Source of the DNA: Chengkuizengella sp. SCS-71B | GTDB taxonomy: Bacteria > Bacillota > Bacilli > Paenibacillales > KCTC-33759 | Direction: 5' to 3' | NCBI RefSeq assembly: GCF_040100845.1 | Contig: NZ_JAZHSH010000001.1 | Span: 2,464,501 to 2,528,500 of the forward strand | Length of the DNA stretch: 64,000 bases | Shown here: piece after piece, positions 1 through 9,153 of the stretch | Numbering within the stretch: position 1 is the stretch's first letter | Layout: every line of letters starts with the position of its first letter | The notes under the pieces: generated by a model | Databases searched by the model: none | Told to the model about the DNA's origin: nothing | What the model saw: the letters and a program-made list of their open reading frames with translations, nothing else | Program-made: the position numbers and the translations under genes

Positions 1-74
1 ATATCAGTTTGGAGAATTAAACTAAGCTCTTTTTTGATCTGTTCTCCAATTCGACCTACTCTTATTTTGGCCAT
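1..74 (-). CDS. rbfA: Ribosome-binding factor A, N-terminal fragment (runs off the window)
   Basis: Only the first 24 codons lie in the window. They read MAKIRVGRIGEQIKKELS and onward, the typical start of RbfA, a KH-fold protein that binds the 30S subunit and helps mature the 5' end of 16S rRNA. The ATG at 72-74 has a GAGGTGATC ribosome-binding site which overlaps the infB stop, so translation is probably coupled to infB. Gene order nusA-ylxR-ylxQ-infB-rbfA is the usual Firmicutes one and supports the call. Confidence 0.9.
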   Translation of the reverse strand, partial: MAKIRVGRIGEQIKKELSLILQTD

Positions 75-78
75 GTGA

Positions 79-2370
79 TCACCTCTCGACAGTTTCCATT
101 ACGAATGCTTCAACAATATCCCCTTCTTTGAGGTCACTATAGTTTTCTATCGTTAATCCACATTCATAACCTTGAGCAACCTCTTTTGCATCATCTTTAA
201 AACGTTTAAGGGAATCAAGCTGTCCTTCGTGAACTACAATACCCTCTCGAATTAAACGAACTTCAGCATTACGAGACATTTTACCAGAAGTCACCATACA
301 ACCAGCGATCTTACCAACTTTACTGTTTTTAAATATATTTCTCACTTCTGCATGCCCAATAACAACTTCTTTAAATTCAGGATCTAACATCCCTTTCATC
401 GCACTTTCAATTTCTTCAATTGCATTATAGATGATACGATGTAAACGCACATCCACTTGCTCTTGTTCTGCAGTTGCGATGGCCCTAGGGTCAGGTCTAA
501 CATTAAATCCTATAATAATGGCATTTGAAGCAGAAGCCAAAATAATATCTGATTCAGTAATCGCACCAGCACCAGTATGAATGATCTTCACCCTTACGCC
601 TTCAACATTGATTTTCTCCAATGAACCTTTTAATGCTTCAGCAGATCCTTGTACATCTGCTTTGATAATCACAGGAAGTTCCTTCATTTCTCCTTCTTGA
701 ATATGCTTGAATAAATCATCTAAAGTTATGCGGTTATTCACATTCATTTCCTGTTGTCTTACTTCATTTGCTCTTTTATCCGCAATTGCCTTCGCTTTTT
801 TCTCTTCTTCAAACACAATGAAAGGATCTCCAGCTTGTGGAACTTCTGTTAAACCTGTTAATTCTACAGGAGTAGATGGTCCAGCTACTTTAATTCTTCT
901 TCCCTTATCATTTACCATGGCTCTTACACGACCAAAACATACACCCGCTACAAAAACATTTCCGATTTCCAAAGTACCTTGTTGTACTAGTACTCTTGCA
1001 ACAGGACCTCTTCCTTTATCCAGTTCTGCTTCAATCACAGTACCTCTAGCTCTTTTATTCGGATTTGCCTTAAGTTCTTCAACTTCTGTTACAAGCAAAA
1101 TCATTTCTAATAGTTCGTCTAAGCCTTCACCTTGTTTTGCGGATACATTAACGAAAATGGTATCTCCGCCCCACTCTTCAGGTACTAAATTGTACTCCGT
1201 AAGCTCTTGTTTAATTTTATCAGGATTTGCTTCTGGTTTATCTATTTTATTCACGGCAACTATAATTGGAACCTCTGCAGCTTTGGCGTGATTAATTGCT
1301 TCAACTGTTTGTGGCATAACTCCATCATCAGCCGCTACTACTAATATCGTAATATCCGTTATTCTTGAACCTCTTGCTCTCATTGTTGTAAAAGCTTCAT
1401 GACCAGGAGTATCAAGGAATGTAATTTTTTTATCATTTCTTGTTACTTGGTAAGCACCAATATGTTGTGTAATACCGCCAGCTTCTCCCTCAGTAACTTT
1501 CGTTTTTCTGATGGCGTCTAAAAGAGTCGTTTTTCCGTGATCGACATGGCCCATGATAGTCACAACAGCTGGACGTTCTTCTAAATCTTTTTCATCATCT
1601 ACTTCCTCAATTTCGAATTCATCTTCTTCTACTGGAAGTCTAATATCAACTTCAACTTTATACTCATCAGCAATAAGTTGAATCGTGTCTAGATCAATCT
1701 CCTGATTAATGTTTGCCATAACGCCAAGAAATAATAATTTTTTTATTACTTCTGAAACATCTTTATGCAAAAGCTTAGCTAATTCACCTACAGACATGTT
1801 TCCTCTAACAATGATCTTTTTAGGTGTATTATCAATTTTCTCTTTCACTTCTACATTGCTGTTTTGATATCGTTTATTCTTACCTTTATAATTTTTAAAA
1901 CCTCTAGAATTCGGTTGATTTCTTCTTTGTGAAGGTTTGAAATTTTTTGATGAACTATCGTTTCTTTTGTTTTGATAACCATTAGTGTTAGTTGTACCCT
2001 GTTTAGTTTGTTGATTGGGTTGATTGGGTTGTTTGCTTTTATTCATCTCAGATGTTTTTGTTTTTTTCATTACATGTTCCTTTTTATCATTATTTGTGAC
2101 TTGATTATTTTGTTTCTCAAATTGCTTTGAAGATTTTTTCTTATCTTGATGAAGAACAGCTTTTTCAGGAGCATCATTTGTCGATTTCTTTTCTGCAGCA
2201 TTTTCCTTAATATTACGAAAAAATTGTTCAACCTTTTTAATGGATTCATCTTCAATCACGCTCATGTGATTATTTACTGCAATATCCAATTTTTTTAAAA
2301 TGGTAATAATTTCTTTACTACTCATGTTTATGGACTTAGCATACTCATAAACTCTAAATTTTTTACTCAA
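79..2370 (-). CDS. infB: Translation initiation factor IF-2
   Basis: IF-2 is the GTPase that brings fMet-tRNA to the 30S subunit and promotes subunit joining. The 763-aa product has the N-terminal IF2N fold (about 1-55), a hydrophilic Lys/Asn/Gln-rich linker (about 60-180), a second IF2N domain (about 185-240), then the G domain with GHVDHGKTT at 274-282, DTPGHE and NKID, followed by the domain II to IV region. The length is normal for Bacillales. The start is TTG behind a GAGGTGAAGAGCA ribosome-binding site. It follows ylxQ by 11 bases and precedes rbfA in the nusA operon. An internal start giving a shorter isoform is known in some bacteria, but I could not pick one here. Confidence 0.98.
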   Translation of the reverse strand: MSKKFRVYEYAKSINMSSKEIITILKKLDIAVNNHMSVIEDESIKKVEQFFRNIKENAAEKKSTNDAPEKAVLHQDKKKSSKQFEKQNNQVTNNDKKEHVMKKTKTSEMNKSKQPNQPNQQTKQGTTNTNGYQNKRNDSSSKNFKPSQRRNQPNSRGFKNYKGKNKRYQNSNVEVKEKIDNTPKKIIVRGNMSVGELAKLLHKDVSEVIKKLLFLGVMANINQEIDLDTIQLIADEYKVEVDIRLPVEEDEFEIEEVDDEKDLEERPAVVTIMGHVDHGKTTLLDAIRKTKVTEGEAGGITQHIGAYQVTRNDKKITFLDTPGHEAFTTMRARGSRITDITILVVAADDGVMPQTVEAINHAKAAEVPIIVAVNKIDKPEANPDKIKQELTEYNLVPEEWGGDTIFVNVSAKQGEGLDELLEMILLVTEVEELKANPNKRARGTVIEAELDKGRGPVARVLVQQGTLEIGNVFVAGVCFGRVRAMVNDKGRRIKVAGPSTPVELTGLTEVPQAGDPFIVFEEEKKAKAIADKRANEVRQQEMNVNNRITLDDLFKHIQEGEMKELPVIIKADVQGSAEALKGSLEKINVEGVRVKIIHTGAGAITESDIILASASNAIIIGFNVRPDPRAIATAEQEQVDVRLHRIIYNAIEEIESAMKGMLDPEFKEVVIGHAEVRNIFKNSKVGKIAGCMVTSGKMSRNAEVRLIREGIVVHEGQLDSLKRFKDDAKEVAQGYECGLTIENYSDLKEGDIVEAFVMETVER

Positions 2371-2381
2371 TGCTCTTCACC

Positions 2382-2696
2382 TCACATCTCTTTTTCCATA
2401 CAACTCATGATCATTTTTACAAAACCATCATCAGTAATTGCAATCACTACACGTTCAGCTTCTCCCAGACTTTGACCTAATTGAAAGCGATTATTATATT
2501 GGATGAGTGGAACATGATAGGAACTACACTTATCCTTAAACTTTTTAAAAGTATTATTTGAAGCATCACTGGCAATGATCACTAACTTTGCTTCATTGGA
2601 TCGAATCTTGTTTAATACTTTCTCCTCACCAGACAAGCATTTCCCAGCTCGTTTTGCAAGGCCTATATACGATAATATTTTGTTATTTTCCATCAT
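2382..2696 (-). CDS. ylxQ: L7Ae-family RNA-binding protein YlxQ
   Basis: The 104-aa product belongs to the L7Ae/L30e/S12e/Gadd45 family, small proteins that bind kink-turn RNA. The family features are visible: YIGLAKRAGKCLSGEE near the N-terminus, then AKLVIIASDASNNT and VPLIQY. It starts with tandem ATG codons behind GAGGAAC and overlaps the end of ylxR by 14 bases. Placement between ylxR and infB is the standard context for YlxQ (also called RplGA). Its exact role is not settled; ribosome or kink-turn RNA binding is inferred from the family. Confidence 0.93.
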   Translation of the reverse strand: MMENNKILSYIGLAKRAGKCLSGEEKVLNKIRSNEAKLVIIASDASNNTFKKFKDKCSSYHVPLIQYNNRFQLGQSLGEAERVVIAITDDGFVKMIMSCMEKEM

Positions 2697-2967
2697 GTTC
2701 CTCTATTTTCGTGAAGTTTAATGCTAACTGCTCATATATTTCCTGGTCAACTTGATGTTTTAATGCTCTGTCAAGTGATTTGTTTTTCATAGCCAATTGT
2801 GAACAATTTACTGTTTTACATAAATAAGCCCCTCTACCAGACTTTTTACCTGTTGAATCAATGATCACTTCATTTTCAGGGGACCTAACGATTCGAACTA
2901 GCTCTTTTTTCGCTTTCATTTCCTGGCAAGCAACACATTTTCTCATAGGAATTTTTCGATTTCGCAT
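2683..2967 (-). CDS. ylxR: YlxR / RnpM family RNA-binding protein
   Basis: This 94-aa protein has the DUF448 signature: RKCVACQEMKAKKELVRIVR near the N-terminus and GRGAYLCK about 25 residues later. Family members are small basic RNA-binding proteins; the B. subtilis homologue has been described as a modulator of RNase P (RnpM). The gene sits between nusA and ylxQ, as in nearly all Firmicutes, and its 3' end overlaps ylxQ, implying coupled translation. The family call is secure; the functional role rests on literature about relatives. Confidence 0.92.
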   Translation of the reverse strand: MRNRKIPMRKCVACQEMKAKKELVRIVRSPENEVIIDSTGKKSGRGAYLCKTVNCSQLAMKNKSLDRALKHQVDQEIYEQLALNFTKIEEHDGK

Positions 2968-2991
2968 AAAATCACCTTATTTCATGAGAAT

Positions 2992-4086
2992 TTACTCAAA
3001 AGTTAGAAAATCTTCTTGTGGTAGATCGCTATCTTCTTTTGGTCTACCAAACTGCTCAAAAGCTTGTGATTCACTTTTGATATCTATTTTCCAACCCGTT
3101 AATTTTGCTGCAAGTCTTGCATTCTGACCTTTAATCCCTATAGCAAGTGACAATTGAAAATCTGGTACGATCACTCTGCACATTTTATCTTCTTCTAATA
3201 TTTGTACCTCAAGAACTTTAGATGGACTTAAAGCATTAGCAACATATTCGCTAATATCTTCTGACCAATAAACAATATCAATTCTTTCACCTTTTAATTC
3301 ATCTACTATGGTTTGAACTCGCATCCCTTTTTGTCCTACACATGCACCGACCGAATCAACCTCTGGGTTAGGAGAAAACACGGCAATTTTAGATCGATAT
3401 CCTGCTTCTCTTGCTACAGAACGAATTTCGACTATTCCATCATAGATTTCAGGCACTTCTAGTTCAAATAACCTTTTTAACAAACCAGGGTGAGTCCTTG
3501 ACAGCATAATTAAAGGGCCCTTAGTTGAGTTTTCAACTTTAGTGATAAAAGCTTTTATACGATCACCTTGTTGAAATTTTTCAGTTGGCATAATTTCATT
3601 TAGAGGAAGTAAACCTTCAACTCTACCTAAATTAATATATATATTTCTTTGATCCATTCGTTCTACGATACCCGTTATAATATCTTCTTCTTTGTCAATG
3701 AATTCATTAAAAATAAGTCCTCTTTCAGCTTCTCGAATTCTTTGAGTCACTACCTGTTTAGCTGTTTGTGCTGCTATACGACCAAAATCTCTAGGCGTCA
3801 CTTCAATTTCAACAATATCATCTAAATGGTAATTAGCATTAATAGATCGTGCAGCATCAATGGAAATTTCCATTCTTGGATCAAGTACTTCTTCTACAAC
3901 TGTCTTTCGTGCAAATACTTTAATTACCCCTGTTTGTTGATTAATATCCACTCTTACATTTTGTGCGGTATAATTACGTTTGTAACTTGAAATTAATGCC
4001 GCTTCAAGAGCATCAATTAATACCTCCTTACTAATCCCCTTTTCTCTTTCGATTTCAGTTAGAGCTTCAATAAACTCTGCATTCAT
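2992..4086 (-). CDS. nusA: Transcription elongation/termination factor NusA
   Basis: NusA binds RNA polymerase and nascent RNA, promoting pausing and hairpin-dependent termination. The 364-aa product has the N-terminal polymerase-binding domain (about 1-125), an S1 domain (about 135-200, including GIVERMDQRNIYINLG), then two KH domains, with VGACVGQKGMRVQ in the first and AIGIKGQNARLAAKL in the second. It ends soon after the second KH domain and lacks the acidic-repeat C-terminus of E. coli NusA, as expected for Firmicutes. It follows rimP by 40 bases. The leader upstream of rimP carries an attenuator-like hairpin that NusA could itself act on. Confidence 0.98.
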   Translation of the reverse strand: MNAEFIEALTEIEREKGISKEVLIDALEAALISSYKRNYTAQNVRVDINQQTGVIKVFARKTVVEEVLDPRMEISIDAARSINANYHLDDIVEIEVTPRDFGRIAAQTAKQVVTQRIREAERGLIFNEFIDKEEDIITGIVERMDQRNIYINLGRVEGLLPLNEIMPTEKFQQGDRIKAFITKVENSTKGPLIMLSRTHPGLLKRLFELEVPEIYDGIVEIRSVAREAGYRSKIAVFSPNPEVDSVGACVGQKGMRVQTIVDELKGERIDIVYWSEDISEYVANALSPSKVLEVQILEEDKMCRVIVPDFQLSLAIGIKGQNARLAAKLTGWKIDIKSESQAFEQFGRPKEDSDLPQEDFLTFE

Positions 4087-4126
4087 TTGGAACTAGTCCC
4101 TCCTTTCAAAAGCTCAATCCTTATAT

Positions 4127-4609
4127 TTAAAAAAGTACGGCAAGTCTGGCACTTGCCACTTTATTTAGCGGTATTTGATGTGTTTTTTTTACTAGTTTTA
4201 TTTCCAACATTTCATTTTGAAAAGAAACTAATTTTCCTTCAAACTCCTTTAATCCATCAATGGATTCGTATGTAGTAATAAACACATTTTTATTCACAGC
4301 ATTTTCAAAGTCCTTTGCCTTTTTTAGTGGGCGTTCAGCACCAGGCGAAGAAACTTCAAGAATGTATGCTTCAGAGATAGGGTCAGTTTCATCTAACTTT
4401 TGACTTATATATTCACTAATTCGACCACAATCATCAATATCAATACCTCCGTCTTTATCAACATAAATACGTAGATATTTATTCTCACCTTCTTTGACAT
4501 ACTCTATATCAACTAATTCATATCCTTCTTCTTCTATAAAGTTCTGTACCATATCTTGAACCTGATCTTTTATTTTGCTCACTTTGAACTTCGAACCCCC
4601 TAAATTCAA
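4127..4609 (-). CDS. rimP: Ribosome maturation factor RimP
   Basis: RimP assists 30S assembly. The 160-aa frame shows the family core ELVDIEYVKEGENKYLRIYVDKD and the VSSPGAERPL motif. It is the first gene of the nusA operon. Two starts are possible. The TTG at 4607-4609 has AAGGGG nine bases upstream and gives an N-terminal MNLGGSKFK extension. The in-frame GTG at 4580-4582 gives the N-terminus MSKIKDQVQ, which matches relatives better, but its AGGGGG lies 13 bases away. I keep the longer frame as an outer limit. The T-rich tail of the leader hairpin runs into the ribosome-binding site of the TTG. Confidence 0.95.
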   Translation of the reverse strand: MNLGGSKFKVSKIKDQVQDMVQNFIEEEGYELVDIEYVKEGENKYLRIYVDKDGGIDIDDCGRISEYISQKLDETDPISEAYILEVSSPGAERPLKKAKDFENAVNKNVFITTYESIDGLKEFEGKLVSFQNEMLEIKLVKKTHQIPLNKVASARLAVLF

Positions 4610-4622
4610 TGCGATAAACCCC

Positions 4623-4660
4623 TTAAATAAAAGGCAAAGAGTGGGTTTCCCCCACTCTTC
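4623..4660 (-). terminator. Intrinsic terminator/attenuator hairpin in the nusA-operon leader
   Basis: On the minus strand a 9-bp perfect stem, AAGAGTGGG pairing with CCCACTCTT around a 5-base loop, is followed by TGCCTTTTATTT. The U-tract is broken by GCC, the weak type associated with NusA-dependent termination. It lies downstream of polC but also downstream of the promoter at 4689-4717, so it can both end polC transcripts and attenuate the nusA operon. Confidence 0.75.
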
Positions 4661-4688
4661 TCGAAATCGCTATCTCAATTATGAGTAA

Positions 4689-4717
4689 ATTATATCATAT
4701 TGTGAAATTCCTTACAA
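4689..4717 (-). promoter_or_regulatory. SigA-type promoter of the rimP-nusA-infB operon
   Basis: On the minus strand TTGTAA (4712-4717) is separated by exactly 17 bases from TATAAT (4689-4694). The start site would fall near 4682, about 25 bases before the leader hairpin at 4637-4659. This is one of the best promoter matches in the window. Confidence 0.75.
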
Positions 4718-4725
4718 GGTCTGTA

Positions 4726-7700
4726 CTAAAATAATGATAGTTGGTTCGTCTCTGGTAAACCATTAAAACAACCAAAACCATTTAATGTTTCAACAACTGT
4801 TTTAGATACCTTAGAGCGTTGCCTAAAATCTTCAATTGATAAAAACTCGCCGCCCTCTCTAGCTTCGACTATATTTTTAGCAGCATTCACACCAATTCCT
4901 TGAATCGCAGAAAATGGAGGGATTAAGGAATCGCCATCTATTATATATTTTTCAGCATCTGATCTATATAAGTTAATACCTTTGAATGTAAAACCACGAG
5001 CAGTCATTTCTAAAGCCATTTCTAAAATGGAGATCATACTTTTTTCTTTGGCTGTTGCTTTAAAACCCAATTCTTCAATTTCATTTAATTTTTTTAAAAT
5101 TGCGTTGTAACCTTGACAAAATACATCAACATCAAAATCTTCTGTTCGAACAGAAAAGTAAGTCGCATAAAATGCAATAGGATAATGAACTTTAAAATAA
5201 ACGGTTCTTACAGCAGAAATAACATATGCGGCAGCATGGGCCTTTGGAAACATATATTCAATTTTCAAACATGAATCTATGTACCATTGTGGAATTTTGT
5301 GCTCTTTCATTGTAGTAATCCATTCATCCTTTAAACCTTTTCCTTTACGAACACTTTCTGTAATTTGAAATGCAAGGCCTGCCTCCAAACCACCCTTGTA
5401 AATTAAATATAACATGATGTCATCACGACAACCAATAACCGTTTTAATCGAACACGTATTGTTTTTAATAAGTTCTTGGGCATTTCCTAACCAAACTCCC
5501 GTACCGTGTGAGAGACCTGATATTTGCAATAAATCAGCAAAAGTTGAAGGTTTTGTTTCCTTTAACATTTGTCTTACAAATTTTGTGCCCATCTCAGGGA
5601 CACCATATGTTCCTACAGGTGATTTGATTTGCTCAGGTGTTACATTTAAAGCATCTGTTGAGTTAAACACGCTCATGATTTTTGAATCGTTCATAGGAAT
5701 AGTGGTTGGGTCCACTTCCGTTAGATCCTGTAACATCCTCATCATGGTAGGATCATCATGCCCTAAAATATCTAACTTCAATAAGTTAGCATCAAAAGCA
5801 TGATAATCAAAATGGGTTGTTTTCCAATCTGCTGATGTATCGTCAGCAGGATATTGAACAGGTGTGATATCCTCAACATCAATATAATCTGGAACAACGA
5901 CAATGCCTCCTGGATGCTGTCCAGTACTACGTTTCACTCCTGTACACCCTGTACTTAGCCTTACCACTTCAGCATTTCTCCAACTTTTCAATTTATCTTC
6001 TTCATATTTTTTCACATAACCAAATGCCGTTTTTTCTGCCACAGTACCAATCGTTCCAGCACGATAAACATTTTCTTCTCCAAAAAGCACCTTAGTGTAA
6101 TGATGTGCATTAGGCTGATATTCTCCAGAGAAATTCAAGTCAATATCAGGAACCTTGTCTCCTTTAAATCCTAGAAAAGTTTCAAATGGAATATCCTGAC
6201 CATCTCCCTTTAACTGACCATCACATTTTGGACAAGTTTTATCTTCGATATCAAAACCACTACGAACACTTCCGTCAGTAAACCACTCACTATGTTTACA
6301 AGTATTGCACAAATAATGAGGAGGTAACGGATTTACCTCAGATATGCCTAACATCATAGCTACAACTGAAGATCCTACTGACCCCCGAGATCCAACTAGA
6401 TAACCATCCCGATTAGATTTCTTAACCAATTTTTCTGAGATTAAATATAGAGCAGCAAATCCTGCATTAATAATAGGAACAAGTTCTTTCTCTAATCTTT
6501 CTGTAACAATTTTAGGCAGTTCCTCACCATAGATTTCCTTAGCTGTTGTATAACATGTATTTCTTATTTCCTCATCTGCCCCTTCGATGACTGGGAAAAA
6601 CGGTTTATCAGGAAACAACTCGATATCTTCAAAGCGATCTGCCAAATCGTTTGTGTTTTTAATAACAACCTCATAAGCTTTCTCTTGTCCAAGATGTTCA
6701 AATTCAGCTAACATTTCTGTGGTTGTTCTAAAATGTACATCTGGTTTTTCCAAATCTTTTAGTGGACTGAATCCTGTAATTCCATGAATCGTTATATCTC
6801 TGTTTATTTTCTCTCTAGGTTGCAGGTAGTGAACGTTACCTGTAGCGATAACAGGTTTATTCAGCTTTTCCCCTAGATTACATATTTTTTTGTTTGCTTC
6901 TTCCAAATGCAAACGATGTGTAACTAAACCTTTGTCTATAAGATGTTGATTTACACCAATCGGCTGTATTTCTAAAACATCATAAAATTGAGCTACTTCC
7001 TCTGCTTCAGCGAATGATTTATTTAATACGGATTCGAACAATTCACCCTTTTCACACCCTGAGGAAATGATTAAACCTTCTCTGTGATCGATTAAAACAC
7101 TTTTTGGAATCGTAGCAACTCTATTAAAATGCTCTGTGTGTGATAATGAAATTAATTTATATAAATTTTTCTTTCCTACCATATTCATAGCATAAATACA
7201 ACAATGGAAAGGTCTTGCTTTAGAAAGATCTAATCCAGCATAATCATTAAGTTGGCTTACATTTAGAATATCTCTTTGTTTCAACTCTTTTAATAAATGT
7301 ACAAAGATATGTTGCAATGCAATGGTGTCATCAATCGCTCTGTGATGATTGTCTAAACTGACTTTTAATTTATCAGCTAATGTGTTCAATCTGTGGTTTT
7401 TAAAATTTGGAAAAAGGAACCTCGCCAGTTCTAAAGTATCTATCACTATATTATCTACCTTTTCCAACCCACATTTCTCACATGCTGCTTGTACAAACCC
7501 CGCATCAAATCTAGCATTATGAGCTACTAAAATAGCATCCCCAATAAACTGAATAAATTTAGGAAATATTTCTTTCAGATCTGGTGCATCTACAACCATA
7601 TCATCTGTAATATTCGTCAACTGGCTTATATTATATGGTATTTTTTCATGCGGATTCACAAATGAAGTAAACCTATCAATTTCTTCTCCATTTTTTATTT

Positions 7701-9087
7701 TCACTCCAGCAATTTCTATAATATTATGATTCGTTACAGAAAGTCCCGTGGTCTCCAAATCAAAAATAACATATGTAGCATCTTGCAAAGTAACATTGGA
7801 AGGGTTAAGCGCAATTGGAATCGCATCATTAACAACATTTGCCTCTACCCCATAAATCATTTTTATATTATTTTTACTTGCTGTCCAAAAAGCTTCCGGA
7901 AATGCTTGAACATTACCATGGTCAGTCACAGCAATCGCTTTATGGCCCCACTTAGCTGCAGTTTTTATATAATCACCGATCGAAGTCATTCCATCCATTG
8001 TGCTCATATTGCTATGAAGATGGAATTCAACACGTTTCTCCTTTTCTTGATCCTTCCGCTCAAAATTAACTGGTGCAACAACCTCATTCAAATCCATTGG
8101 AATCATCGTCAATTCATGTACAGGAAGAAAGGTATCATATTCAACTTTCCCTCTTAATTTTATCCATATTCCATTTTTTAACAATGATATTTTTTTTACA
8201 TCTTCCTTCTTCTTTAAAAATATTTTGACTTTAATTGAGTCTGTAAAATCAGTTAGTATAAATTGAGATAAAGTTGTACCTGTTTTAAGTTCCCTTACTT
8301 CTAAATTAAGTACTGTCCCTTGAATAACCGTTTTTTTCTCTTCATCCGTAATTTGCTGAATAGGTACAGATGGTTCATCTATCTTTTTCCCAAGTAATAG
8401 CACTAATTCACCATCGGGAATGTCTTCTTCAATCTCTCTAGGTGTTGAATCCAATATAGCTTGAGTTACAGATCGTTCTTCCTCTTCTAATTTTTCGGAA
8501 AATCGATCGTATTCCTCAATTCTATTCAAATCAACAGAAAAGTTAATAGTAAAATGTCTCGAGAAAAAATCAATAAAGAATTGTTTGATGTTATCGTCTA
8601 GTTTCTTTTTCTTTGCCAATTCTATTCCTGTTTCATCTAACAAAGAAACATTGATTGTTTGACCCTTCACTTCAACCTTTGCCTTACTAAACCAACCATT
8701 TACTGATGTCTGTTCTCTTTGAACCCAATCTAGAAATAGCCCCCAATACTCAGATACTAGCTCCTGATTTGTAATGGATTTAGAAAAACAAAAGTTAAAC
8801 CTAATTTTAGCAATATGGGCGAATTTTTTTTGAATTTGTTTACAAAATTGCCTATACATTTTTTGTGGAATCATCTGATCTTTGACAATATGAATATTCC
8901 AATCATTATGATGTCGATTGCATATTACCTTTTCGATGAATCCATCAGAAAAATAAGAATTCACGATTTCCTGCGGAATTCCTGCTTGTTTCATCAACAA
9001 TTCAAAACGTGTTCTTTTTTCATGATTATTTACATTTTCTATGTTGTTCCCCTCCCAATTGCAACAAGCCAGACATAGATTCATCAT
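4726..9087 (-). CDS. polC: DNA polymerase III subunit alpha, Gram-positive PolC type
   Basis: PolC is the replicative polymerase of low-GC Gram-positives. The product shows an N-terminal region, an OB fold, a PHP domain (EFHLHSNMSTMDG), an inserted 3'-5' proofreading exonuclease (YVIFDLETTGLS, then AHNARFD), a zinc-binding segment (CNTCKHSEWF to CPKCDG) and the polymerase palm and fingers, and ends NQLSLF. The longest ATG frame (9087) is 1453 aa, but this ATG has no ribosome-binding site and lies in the loop of a hairpin. A strong GGGAGGGG (9049-9056) points instead to an in-frame ATA at 9040-9042, which would give 1438 aa, close to the 1437 aa of B. subtilis PolC. I keep the ATG coordinates because AUA initiation would be exceptional. 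Confidence 0.97.
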   Translation of the reverse strand: MMNLCLACCNWEGNNIENVNNHEKRTRFELLMKQAGIPQEIVNSYFSDGFIEKVICNRHHNDWNIHIVKDQMIPQKMYRQFCKQIQKKFAHIAKIRFNFCFSKSITNQELVSEYWGLFLDWVQREQTSVNGWFSKAKVEVKGQTINVSLLDETGIELAKKKKLDDNIKQFFIDFFSRHFTINFSVDLNRIEEYDRFSEKLEEEERSVTQAILDSTPREIEEDIPDGELVLLLGKKIDEPSVPIQQITDEEKKTVIQGTVLNLEVRELKTGTTLSQFILTDFTDSIKVKIFLKKKEDVKKISLLKNGIWIKLRGKVEYDTFLPVHELTMIPMDLNEVVAPVNFERKDQEKEKRVEFHLHSNMSTMDGMTSIGDYIKTAAKWGHKAIAVTDHGNVQAFPEAFWTASKNNIKMIYGVEANVVNDAIPIALNPSNVTLQDATYVIFDLETTGLSVTNHNIIEIAGVKIKNGEEIDRFTSFVNPHEKIPYNISQLTNITDDMVVDAPDLKEIFPKFIQFIGDAILVAHNARFDAGFVQAACEKCGLEKVDNIVIDTLELARFLFPNFKNHRLNTLADKLKVSLDNHHRAIDDTIALQHIFVHLLKELKQRDILNVSQLNDYAGLDLSKARPFHCCIYAMNMVGKKNLYKLISLSHTEHFNRVATIPKSVLIDHREGLIISSGCEKGELFESVLNKSFAEAEEVAQFYDVLEIQPIGVNQHLIDKGLVTHRLHLEEANKKICNLGEKLNKPVIATGNVHYLQPREKINRDITIHGITGFSPLKDLEKPDVHFRTTTEMLAEFEHLGQEKAYEVVIKNTNDLADRFEDIELFPDKPFFPVIEGADEEIRNTCYTTAKEIYGEELPKIVTERLEKELVPIINAGFAALYLISEKLVKKSNRDGYLVGSRGSVGSSVVAMMLGISEVNPLPPHYLCNTCKHSEWFTDGSVRSGFDIEDKTCPKCDGQLKGDGQDIPFETFLGFKGDKVPDIDLNFSGEYQPNAHHYTKVLFGEENVYRAGTIGTVAEKTAFGYVKKYEEDKLKSWRNAEVVRLSTGCTGVKRSTGQHPGGIVVVPDYIDVEDITPVQYPADDTSADWKTTHFDYHAFDANLLKLDILGHDDPTMMRMLQDLTEVDPTTIPMNDSKIMSVFNSTDALNVTPEQIKSPVGTYGVPEMGTKFVRQMLKETKPSTFADLLQISGLSHGTGVWLGNAQELIKNNTCSIKTVIGCRDDIMLYLIYKGGLEAGLAFQITESVRKGKGLKDEWITTMKEHKIPQWYIDSCLKIEYMFPKAHAAAYVISAVRTVYFKVHYPIAFYATYFSVRTEDFDVDVFCQGYNAILKKLNEIEELGFKATAKEKSMISILEMALEMTARGFTFKGINLYRSDAEKYIIDGDSLIPPFSAIQGIGVNAAKNIVEAREGGEFLSIEDFRQRSKVSKTVVETLNGFGCFNGLPETNQLSLF

Positions 9088-9104
9088 CTTTATATCTGGC
9101 TTGT
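9064..9104 (-). repeat. 13-bp inverted repeat (hairpin) between proS and polC
   Basis: ACAAGCCAGACAT (9064-9076) pairs with ATATCTGGCTTGT (9092-9104), 13 pairs including one G-U on the minus-strand transcript, around a 15-base loop. No U-tract follows, so it is a poor terminator. It ends 7 bases before the polC ribosome-binding site and its loop holds the only upstream polC ATG codons. An mRNA-processing, stabilising or translation-control role is possible. Confidence 0.7.
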
Positions 9105-9153
9105 TATGAAACTTTCAAAAACATTAAACTTTCATATTAAAATTAAAATATAT

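Noticed and set aside
707-1291. Plus-strand ORF of 194 aa opposite infB
   Set aside because: It is antisense to the highly conserved G-domain region of IF-2, has a composition of a shadow frame and no ribosome-binding site.
5414-5803. Plus-strand ORF opposite polC
   Set aside because: Antisense shadow of the PolC palm region with no start signal.
9043-9087. A short leader peptide or N-terminal Cys-rich extension of PolC (and the similar one before rseP at 11895-11933)
   Set aside because: Both read through the Shine-Dalgarno site, which by chance encodes Asn-Trp-Glu-Gly in each case. This is a ribosome-binding-site artefact, not a shared peptide.
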